A stretch of 9,926 bases of DNA from the NCBI GenBank assembly GCA_043779285.1, contig JAYWEL010000145.1, positions 1-9,926 on the forward strand. The letters are read 5' to 3'. The notes under the pieces were generated by a model. That model was not told where the DNA came from and ran no database searches. It saw nothing but the letters and a program-made list of their open reading frames with translations. How positions within the stretch are numbered: position 1 is the first letter of the stretch; each line of letters starts with the position of its first letter. Source of the stretch: MGR-bin208 sp043779285 (lineage in GTDB: Bacteria > Bacteroidota > Bacteroidia > Chitinophagales > Chitinophagaceae). Made by a program: the position numbers and the translations under genes. Below, in pieces: positions 1 to 4,919 of the stretch.

Positions 1-63
1 TTAAAATAGCTACTAATCAGAGCCTTAATCGAAGTCCCGATGTTTTTACATCGGGGCTCTTTT
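1..63 (+). repeat. 63-bp direct repeat, copy 1 (terminator-bearing)
   Basis: These 63 bases are identical to 211-273, with a period of exactly 210 bp. The unit starts with an AT-rich part holding stop triplets in several frames and ends in a terminator hairpin. The copy starts at the first base of the window, so the true repeat may extend to the left and could be one edge of a 210-bp tandem duplication. The identity is seen directly by comparison; the mechanism is unknown. Confidence 0.95.
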
Positions 64-70
64 ATTTTTT
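33..70 (+). terminator. Intrinsic terminator in repeat copy 1
   Basis: The left arm 33-43 pairs with the right arm 48-58 over 11 base pairs, one of them G-T, around a TTTT loop. It is followed by a T-rich tract (59-70, interrupted by one C and one A). The T-tract is on the right only, so it terminates plus-strand transcription arriving from left of the window. A second pairing is possible between AGAGCC (19-24) and GGCTCT (55-60), which would compete with the terminator stem; whether it matters is unknown. Confidence 0.85.
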
Positions 71-210
71 CGACCCAAAATCTTTCCAGCTTCTTTATAA
101 ATGGGTACTTGTAAAAAAATTGCAGAAATGCTTAAAACTACCACTAAAGGGGTATATACAGTTCGAATTGAAATGGTAATTTTGAGTCATAATAAAGAAT
201 ATAACGAAAT
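64..210. other. Spacer between the direct repeats, no convincing gene
   Basis: This 147-bp AT-rich stretch has no recognisable gene. Two short open frames exist. On plus, ATG 101-103 to TAA 212-214 would give 37 residues (beginning MGTCKKIAEM), with its stop inside repeat copy 2. On minus, an open frame from 186 to 46 without ATG would give a hydrophobic then basic peptide ending in repeat copy 1. Neither has family resemblance. A TAATTTTG at 177-184 fits the Bacteroidota -7 box, but no -33 TTG sits at the right distance. It could be a duplicated 3' tail of a gene left of the window, or a small RNA locus ending at the second terminator. Confidence 0.4.
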
Positions 211-273
211 TTAAAATAGCTACTAATCAGAGCCTTAATCGAAGTCCCGATGTTTTTACATCGGGGCTCTTTT
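211..273 (+). repeat. 63-bp direct repeat, copy 2
   Basis: Perfect copy of 1-63; the sequences diverge from base 274. It lies just downstream, tail to tail, of the fur-family gene ending at 284. Absence of any mismatch implies a recent duplication, gene conversion, or a repeated element under selection. Confidence 0.95.
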
Positions 274-274
274 T
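243..274 (+). terminator. Intrinsic terminator in repeat copy 2
   Basis: Same 11-bp stem and TTTT loop as in copy 1 (arms 243-253 and 258-268), followed by CTTTTT at 269-274. The T-tract faces right, so the terminator protects the convergent fur-family gene, whose stop codon lies 9 bp away. In the opposite direction the hairpin has no T-tract, so it is a weak candidate for ending the fur message. Confidence 0.85.
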
Positions 275-283
275 ATGCTTTAT

Positions 284-721
284 TCAGGGTTTACACTCTT
301 TACATACTCCGTTGACAACTATTTCAACCTGCGTTACGGAATAACCATTCGGTAAAGAAACTTTGGGCATGATCACCTCATCAATACAAAATGTTTTTCC
401 GCAGTTTGAACACAAAAAATGGATATGCTCGTCATGATGATGACCTTCGGCACATTGATCCTTGCATAATGCATAACGTATAGAGTTCCCCGCAGTAGGA
501 ATGGTGTGAATGATTCCCTTTTCAACAAAAGTTTGTAATGTTCGGTAGATAGTAACCCGATCAAATTTTTCTGAAGCTTTATTTTCAATATCATGATGAG
601 CCAATGCTCCGGGAAAACTATAAAAAAGTTGTAGTATCTTCTTTCTGCTTTCTGTCACACTCAGATTATTTCTTTTCAGTATATCGTTCAGATTATTTTC
701 CATACCAAAATCTTCATTCAT
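284..721 (-). CDS. Fur/Zur-family metal-dependent transcriptional repressor
   Basis: A 145-residue protein of normal Fur-family length. The winged-helix DNA-binding domain covers about residues 15-80, with the recognition-helix signature DRVTIYRTL at 54-62. The C-terminal dimerisation and metal-sensing part has a His cluster (94-96, 99, 101), then C104-x2-C107, and a second pair C140-x2-C143 that together would form the structural zinc site; C86, C90 and C112 are extra cysteines. Which metal it senses (Fe, Zn, Mn, Ni or peroxide) cannot be decided from sequence. The ATG at 721 is used; another Met at residue 7 is possible. It lies 23 bp downstream of the SCO gene on the same strand, so both are probably cotranscribed. 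The palindrome in front of the divergent merC is a natural candidate target. Confidence 0.93.
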   Translation of the reverse strand: MNEDFGMENNLNDILKRNNLSVTESRKKILQLFYSFPGALAHHDIENKASEKFDRVTIYRTLQTFVEKGIIHTIPTAGNSIRYALCKDQCAEGHHHDEHIHFLCSNCGKTFCIDEVIMPKVSLPNGYSVTQVEIVVNGVCKECKP

Positions 722-744
722 TTTTATTTTTTCTGAATATAGAA

Positions 745-1353
745 TTATTCTACTAATAATTTTTCAATGTCCTTAATCAAAGTTTTTATTTCTGACTCTT
801 TAAGGCCATCATAAATTTTAATCACTTCTGCTTTTCGGTTTACCAATGCAAAAAATTGTGTGTGCAAAAAATCGTCCTCAATATTATTCAGGTTATTGGC
901 CGGATCGTCAATTGTATAACTTACTCTGGCTAACTTGTATAAACTATCTTTTCTTCCGGTTAAAAACATCCATTGCCGGGTATCCACCTGCATCGAGTCT
1001 GCGTATTTTTTCAGTACAGACGCCGAATCAATTGCCGGATCGCAAGTATGAGATAGAATTAAAAATCCTGGTTGGTTTTTAAAACGTTCATATACTGTAC
1101 GCATATTATTATTCATACGTGGACAAATACCTTTACATGTGGTAAAAAAATATTGAGCCACATAAACTTTTCCTTCTACATCCTTTTGTGTAATCGTTTT
1201 TCCATCCTGATTAATAAATGAAAATGGTTGAACATTTGCAATAACTGGCATTTTTGGGTTTGCAAACTCCGGAATCAATTTCGTTATTACGACCAGAAAT
1301 ACCAGCACCAGCAAAGAAAAAAATAATATATAAACACTTGTTTTCTTACTCAT
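745..1353 (-). CDS. SCO1/SenC-family copper chaperone (thioredoxin fold)
   Basis: From ATG 1353 the protein has 202 residues: an N-terminal membrane anchor (about 6-25), then a thioredoxin-fold domain facing the periplasm. The copper ligands of the family are present: C73-x3-C77 followed by Pro in TTCKGICP, and H164 in the DFLHTQF segment. SCO proteins deliver copper to the CuA site of cytochrome c oxidase or act as thiol reductases. Here the usual SVDP-like loop reads SHTCDP (101-106), with an additional Cys104. The same frame stays open to a TTG at 1398, but ATG 1353 directly before a basic-then-hydrophobic segment is the better start. Next to a Fur-type regulator and divergent from merC, a role in metal homeostasis rather than only oxidase assembly is plausible. 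Confidence 0.92.
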   Translation of the reverse strand: MSKKTSVYILFFSLLVLVFLVVITKLIPEFANPKMPVIANVQPFSFINQDGKTITQKDVEGKVYVAQYFFTTCKGICPRMNNNMRTVYERFKNQPGFLILSHTCDPAIDSASVLKKYADSMQVDTRQWMFLTGRKDSLYKLARVSYTIDDPANNLNNIEDDFLHTQFFALVNRKAEVIKIYDGLKESEIKTLIKDIEKLLVE

Positions 1354-1423
1354 GATATGTTGAAAAAATACAGATAAATAGATGATTTGAGCATGCAAGT
1401 TACATCAAAGCAATATATTTTAT

Positions 1424-1454
1424 TTTGCAACTTTGTTGCACATCTATATCTTTG
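1424..1454 (+). promoter_or_regulatory. Bacteroidota-type promoter of the merC-like gene
   Basis: TTTG at 1424-1427 and TATCTTTG at 1447-1454 match the Bacteroidota -33 (TTTG) and -7 (TAnnTTTG) elements exactly, with a 19-bp spacer. Transcription would start around 1458-1461, at or a few bases before the ATG at 1461, so the message would be leaderless or nearly so. The palindrome 1426-1440 covers the -33 box and most of the spacer, an ideal place for repression. Confidence 0.7.
1426..1440. promoter_or_regulatory. 15-bp palindromic operator candidate between sco and merC
   Basis: TGCAAC-TTT-GTTGCA is a perfect inverted repeat with 6-bp arms. Read slightly wider it is TTGCAA-N5-TTGCAC, close to the TTGCAA-N5-TTGCAA form known for the nickel-responsive Fur-family regulator Nur of Streptomyces. 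It lies inside the merC promoter and 72 bp upstream of the sco start, in a divergent region whose minus operon encodes a Fur-family repressor. Regulation by that protein is inferred from position and symmetry. Confidence 0.6.
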
Positions 1455-1460
1455 CTCATC

Positions 1461-1853
1461 ATGAAACTAAAGATAAACTGGGATGCACTTGGAATTACTA
1501 CGGCCATTGCCTGCGCCATTCACTGTGCTATATTGCCCTTATTTTTAACCAGTTTGCCATTATTGGGTGTAAACATCGTACACAATCTTTTATTTGAAGT
1601 GTCTATGATTGTTTTGGCATTTGTTATTGGCAGCTATTCTCTTTTTCATGGTTATCAGTTGCATCATCATCGTAATTCGGCTTTGATTATTTTTATCCTT
1701 GGCATGGCATTATTGGTTTTAAAACAATTTTTCATTCAGCACGAAACCTGGATTTTATTTCCCGCAGTTGTTTTTATTATTACCAGCCATTTACTCAATT
1801 ACAGGTTTTGCCGTATTGCCAATCACTGTCATGTAAAAGATTGTGATCACTAA
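1461..1853 (+). CDS. MerC-domain membrane protein
   Basis: A 130-residue polytopic protein with about four membrane helices (roughly 11-30, 37-60, 73-92 and 97-114). The first helix carries C18-x2-H21-C22 in the ACAIHCAILP segment, as expected for MerC-type proteins, which bind and move mercuric or other soft metal ions. The C-terminal tail is rich in ligands: C117, H122, C123, H124, C128 and H130; there is also an HHH cluster at 68-70 in a loop. Start choice: an open frame extends up to a TTG at 1425, but that would overlap the promoter and palindrome, and the ATG at 1461 gives the typical short N-terminus. No merR, merA, merT or merP is present, so a general metal function under Fur-family control is more likely than a mercury-resistance operon. 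Confidence 0.85.
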   Translation: MKLKINWDALGITTAIACAIHCAILPLFLTSLPLLGVNIVHNLLFEVSMIVLAFVIGSYSLFHGYQLHHHRNSALIIFILGMALLVLKQFFIQHETWILFPAVVFIITSHLLNYRFCRIANHCHVKDCDH

Positions 1854-1910
1854 TTGGTTTTACAATACCAGATTGATTAAATTGGGCTTCTATTTACAAT
1901 TATAGTTTTC

Positions 1911-2333
1911 ATGAAACAATTAATTACTGCAGCCTTTGTACTCTTTTGCTTATTGAGTAATGGACAATCAAAAAACGAAAAAAGCATCCGGCAAATTCTA
2001 GATATTCAAACAACTGCATGGAATGAAGGAAATCTGGAAAAGTTCATGATGGGATATTGGAAAAGCGATTCGTTGATGTTTATCGGTAAAAGCGGTATTA
2101 CACATGGCTGGCAGAAAACATTGGAAAACTATAAAAAAGGATACCCGGATAAAGAGGCCATGGGCATTCTTTATTTCGACATCATTCAGGTAAAAAAACT
2201 TTCAACACAATATTATCATGTTGTTGGAAAATGGCATCTTAAAAGAACTATCGGAGATTTAAACGGACATTATACTTTAGTTTTCAAAAAAATAAAAAAC
2301 AACTGGGTGATCATTTCAGATCACAGCAGCTAA
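1911..2333 (+). CDS. Secreted NTF2-like protein (DUF4440/SnoaL-like)
   Basis: A 140-residue protein with an N-terminal signal peptide (about 1-18, ending near NGQS). The mature part looks like a single NTF2-fold domain: the AWNEGNLEKF helix (36-45), a WKSDSLMFIG strand, the ITHGWQKTLENYKKGYPD segment, and strands ending in NWVIISDHSS. These are hallmarks of the DUF4440/YybH-type group common in Bacteroidota; some members are enzymes, most are uncharacterised, so no reaction is assigned. It follows merC by 57 bp and precedes the SPFH gene by 32 bp on the same strand, so readthrough or an operon with the latter is possible. Confidence 0.82.
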   Translation: MKQLITAAFVLFCLLSNGQSKNEKSIRQILDIQTTAWNEGNLEKFMMGYWKSDSLMFIGKSGITHGWQKTLENYKKGYPDKEAMGILYFDIIQVKKLSTQYYHVVGKWHLKRTIGDLNGHYTLVFKKIKNNWVIISDHSS

Positions 2334-2365
2334 AAACAAGCAATTAACTTTTAAATAAAAAAATC

Positions 2366-3268
2366 ATGGCTATCATTACACTCGGTATTTTAATTCTGGT
2401 AATTTCTTTTGTCATACAACAGAATCCGCAAATTTCCCGGTATGCAATTACCGGAAAAATCATTGGCATTTTATTTATTACTATCGGCATTTTTACAAAA
2501 AGTATTGTGCAGATAAATGCTGGCGAAGTCGGCGTTAAAACACTTTTTGGTAAAGTGCAGAACCAGGTTATAAATAGCGGCTTAAACTTTATTAATCCCT
2601 TAATGGAAGTGCAGGAGTTTGACATTAAAACATTGAACTACACTATGAGCGGTATCGCTGACGAAGGTGGAAAAGTAGGTGATGATGCAATCCGTGTTTT
2701 AACGGCTGATGGATTGGAAGTTACTATCGACCTGACCGTTTTATACAAAGTATTACCAACAGAAGCTCCACGTATCATGCGGGAAACAGGTATGGATTAT
2801 TCCGAAAAAATAGTCAGACCGTTAACCCGAACCAAGATCCGTGATAATGCTGTTTACTACGATGCTATTTCACTTTATTCTACCAAAAGAGATGAATTCC
2901 AGTCAAGAATATTTAAAAGTATTGAAGTCGATTTTCAAAAAAGAGGTTTAATTCTTGAACAATTATTGGTTCGCAATATCACTTTACCGGCATCGGTACG
3001 TTCAGCTATTGAATTAAAAATAAATGCAGAACAGGAAGCACAAAAAATGCAGTTTGTTTTACAGAAAGAAAAACAGGAAGCAGAAAGAAAAAGAGTGGAA
3101 GCACAAGGTATTGCCGATTATCAGCGTATTATTAATACCGGATTAACCAATCAGCAATTACAATACGAACAAATTAAAGCATACCTGGAATTGGCAAAAT
3201 CACCAAACTCAAAAATTATTGTTCTAGGTAAAGGAAACACACCAATCATTCTGGATACTAAAAACTAA
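2366..3268 (+). CDS. SPFH/band-7 (prohibitin-like) membrane protein
   Basis: A 300-residue protein with two N-terminal hydrophobic stretches (about 2-18 and 29-48), then an SPFH domain (about 46-215) starting with VQINAGEVGVKTLFGKV and containing the prohibitin-like segments NYTMSGIADEGG and RPLTRTKIRDNAVYYDAI. A charged helical region rich in Glu, Gln and Lys follows (about 216-250), predicted coiled coil, and a short tail. Family members form large ring assemblies that organise membrane proteins and proteases such as FtsH. The specific partner is unknown. Its stop TAA (3266-3268) overlaps the stop of the convergent gene on the minus strand. Confidence 0.88.
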   Translation: MAIITLGILILVISFVIQQNPQISRYAITGKIIGILFITIGIFTKSIVQINAGEVGVKTLFGKVQNQVINSGLNFINPLMEVQEFDIKTLNYTMSGIADEGGKVGDDAIRVLTADGLEVTIDLTVLYKVLPTEAPRIMRETGMDYSEKIVRPLTRTKIRDNAVYYDAISLYSTKRDEFQSRIFKSIEVDFQKRGLILEQLLVRNITLPASVRSAIELKINAEQEAQKMQFVLQKEKQEAERKRVEAQGIADYQRIINTGLTNQQLQYEQIKAYLELAKSPNSKIIVLGKGNTPIILDTKN

Positions 3269-3681
3269 ACAGAATAAATGCGGTACAATTTTTTTGAATT
3301 TAATTTTTCAAACAACAGGTAAGAACTCATTAATCCGACTGCTGAAAAAACCATGTCGAAGTAATCAAAAGTTCTTCCAAAAAATGGTATTAATTGAAGG
3401 TATTCATTTAATACCAACATGATAAAACCAATGATACATACGAAACGTAAATCCTGTTGTGATTGAATTCGTAAAATATTGAAAGAAAAATATTGTTGAC
3501 CAGCATAAAACCAACCTGCACAAAAAGGAATAAGAAAAGAACCTATTAAATTAGGCATGATGCCTAAAAAAAAGCCAACTGCATGATTACAACCACACAA
3601 AGGACGCACTAGCAACTTAACCATTATAATAACTAAAGCACCAGTTATTACAATCCATTTATTAATTTGTTTTAACTGCAT
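3265..3681 (-). CDS. Small VanZ-like membrane protein
   Basis: From ATG 3681 the protein has 138 residues with about four membrane helices (near 8-26, 38-60, 80-96 and 107-124). The C-terminal part, with E93, the GRTFDYFDM segment (102-110) and the small-residue helix after it, resembles the VanZ-like fold, where Arg and Asp residues precede the last helix. VanZ family function is poorly known. The frame continues to a TTG at 3714, giving 149 residues, but the ATG gives a more normal N-terminus. It follows the lysozyme gene by about 120 bp on the same strand. Its stop TAG shares bases with the convergent SPFH stop, so no terminator lies between these two genes. Confidence 0.6.
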   Translation of the reverse strand: MQLKQINKWIVITGALVIIMVKLLVRPLCGCNHAVGFFLGIMPNLIGSFLIPFCAGWFYAGQQYFSFNILRIQSQQDLRFVCIIGFIMLVLNEYLQLIPFFGRTFDYFDMVFSAVGLMSSYLLFEKLNSKKLYRIYSV

Positions 3682-3801
3682 GATGTTCTTAAAACTGTGT
3701 TTTAAATATATCAAAAGTTACATTAATAAAATATGAACGGGATAAATTTTAAAAACCTTTTCTTCAAAAAAGAAGCATTACGCATTAAAGACAATATCTG
3801 A

Positions 3802-4579
3802 TCATTTTACTAACAGATCTTTAAATTCATTCACATCTCCATTAAAGACGTTAAAGTCAACCCGATGACCAATTCCATCAACCCGGCCTCTTTCGCTGTG
3901 TTGCCAGAAATTCCATTTTCTGCTAATTCGGGGACCTGAAGATTGAAAGTAATGAGCTACCCATAACGGATACTCGTCAAATTCTTCGCCAAGATTTTTA
4001 TTATAAAAATCAACATTGGTATAAATAATTGGTTTAACCTGATAATGGTTTTCTATTTTTTCAAGCCAGCTTTTCACTTCTTTCTTTATCTGGGCCGAAG
4101 TACGTCCATTCTTTTGCTCCACATCTAAAACAGGCGGCAGATCACCTAATTCAATATTCACGGTATTTATAAAATGATCTGCTTGTTGTTTGCCATTTTT
4201 TGATGCAATAAAAAAATGATAGGCGCCCCGGATCATGCCTGCTTTTCTGGCCCGTTGCCAGTTTCGTTGAAAAAAAGGATCGGTATTAGAAATTCCTTCT
4301 GATGCTTTGATAAATGCAAAATCCAATTTAATATTGTTCACATGCATTTCCTGCACTTTTTCCCAGGCAATATTTCCCTGGTATTTCGATACATCAATTC
4401 CATGAATTTCATATGCCCTTGGAATGTCTATTCCATAAGCGTCAAAGATGATCTTACTTGCTTCTCTTTGTTTCCACCAATCGGATGCCCACAAAAAAAA
4501 CAAGCACACTGGTTACCAATATAATTAACAGTATAAAAACCGGCACATAATTCTTTTTCTTTTTTCTCTGCTTGACCAT
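3802..4579 (-). CDS. GH25 lysozyme-like muramidase, frameshifted at its membrane anchor
   Basis: The catalytic part (open to a GTG at 4509, 235 residues) is a full GH25 domain, which hydrolyses the MurNAc-GlcNAc bond of peptidoglycan. Counting from that GTG: GIDVSKYQG with D39, AFIKASEG with E71, the catalytic DxE in VLDVEQ (D129, E131), IIYTN (161-165), WQHSERG (202-208) and VDFN (217-220). Upstream, ATG 4579 begins a second frame encoding MVKQRKKKKNYVPVF then a hydrophobic helix, a typical signal anchor, which joins the catalytic domain only if one base is lost (or two gained) in the T8 run at 4493-4500. The span is 778 nt, one more than a multiple of three. Either the read has an indel, or the gene is mutated, or the tract is phase variable. 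The likely product would be about 258 residues. Confidence 0.82.
4493..4500 (-). other. Homopolymer run (T8 on coding strand) at the GH25 frameshift
   Basis: Eight A on plus, T8 on the coding strand, at the junction between the membrane-anchor frame and the catalytic frame. A length of 7 or 10 would fuse both frames; the present 8 does not. Mononucleotide runs of this length are prone both to sequencing error and to slipped-strand mutation. Confidence 0.7.
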
Positions 4580-4678
4580 TTATTTCGAATGTGTTATTTT
4601 TTATTTTCACATATCTTGTAAAAATAGTTTTATCTCTTTTTTAAATGCCTGTTTTTATTAAACCATCACACAAACGAA

Positions 4679-4702
4679 GAACCCTCAAAAAATTGAGGGT
4701 TC
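4679..4702 (-). terminator. Strong hairpin beyond the gene-X relic
   Basis: GAACCCTCAA (4679-4688) pairs perfectly with TTGAGGGTTC (4693-4702) around an AAAA loop. There is no long T-tract on either side; on minus the hairpin is followed by TTCGTTTG. Its distance from the relic's stop (about 40 bp) is similar to that of the hairpin after intact gene X (about 50 bp), so it may be the terminator or message-stabilising hairpin of the lost gene. Confidence 0.55.
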
Positions 4703-4708
4703 GTTCCA

Positions 4709-4813
4709 CATTTTAATCAACCAAAAAAAATCTTCATTGAATCAGGAAACTGGATTGTGCTCATTATTAATAATACTACCCATTTTCTTTATTTTAAACA
4801 TTTGCTTTACCAA
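4709..4813 (-). repeat. Diverged copy of the 3' end and flank of gene X
   Basis: This stretch aligns with 7345-7447, covering the last 23 codons, the stop and about 30 bp of 3' flank. In the flank the two share TTAATCAAC, an A-run, ATCTT and TGAATCAGGA on plus; the coding part is diverged but colinear. Outside these limits I see no similarity. Confidence 0.75.
4742..4813 (-). pseudogene. C-terminal relic of a paralogue of gene X
   Basis: Read on minus from 4813 to the TGA at 4742-4744, the 23 codons align without gaps with residues 283-305 of gene X (7376-8293). By eye 12 of 23 residues are identical, several others are conservative (K/R, M/L), and the stop codon falls at the same place. Upstream of this point the frame no longer matches the membrane helix of X, so only the cytoplasmic tail survives. 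It has no start codon of its own and is presumably not translated. It shows that a second copy of X once ended here. Confidence 0.7.
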
Positions 4814-4862
4814 AGTCTTTTGTTTTAAGCATGCCCTTCTTTGTGCCCCCTAAATGATGTTG

Positions 4863-4897
4863 CAAAAATAAAAAGGCGATGAATAGACACCGCCTTT
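4863..4897 (-). terminator. Intrinsic terminator of the barrel/T9SS operon
   Basis: AAAGGCG (4872-4878) pairs with CGCCTTT (4891-4897) around a 12-nt loop whose ends can pair further. On minus it is followed by a T-rich tract (TTTTTATTTTT, read through about 4863). It lies about 23 bp after the T9SS gene stop. Confidence 0.8.
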
Positions 4898-4919
4898 AAA
4901 GATAAAAATGCTTTACAAA

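Larger units (their letters stand above)
4580..4919. other. Intergenic region between GH25 and T9SS genes
   Basis: These 340 bp have no intact gene. From right to left they hold the terminator of the T9SS gene (4863-4897), the C-terminal relic of gene X (4742-4813) with its conserved 3' flank (from 4709), and a perfect 10-bp hairpin (4679-4702). The leader of the GH25 gene, 4580 to about 4670, is AT-rich, with no clear TAnnTTTG promoter on minus. Confidence 0.7.

Noticed and set aside
1354..1398. Longer SCO start at TTG 1398
   Set aside because: ATG 1353 directly precedes the basic and hydrophobic anchor; the extra 15 residues look like upstream DNA.
1406..1413. TTGCTTTG on minus as the -7 box of the sco-fur operon
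   Set aside because: It has one mismatch to TAnnTTTG and the spacing to an upstream TTG is too short, so the sco promoter remains unassigned.
1425..1460. Longer MerC-like start at TTG 1425
   Set aside because: It would place coding sequence over the exact promoter and palindrome; ATG 1461 gives a normal N-terminus.
284..1853. Classical mercury-resistance operon
   Set aside because: Only a MerC-like gene is present; merR, merT, merP and merA are missing and the regulator is of the Fur family.
3682..3714. Longer VanZ-like start at TTG 3714
   Set aside because: The ATG at 3681 gives a short N-terminus before the first helix and is the stronger start.
3757..3775. Possible terminator between the lysozyme and the VanZ-like gene
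   Set aside because: The stem is only four base pairs (CTTC/GAAG) around an A/T loop; too weak to call.
4342..4524. Plus-strand open frame of 60 codons over the lysozyme gene
   Set aside because: Antisense to a well-supported GH25 domain, no family resemblance.
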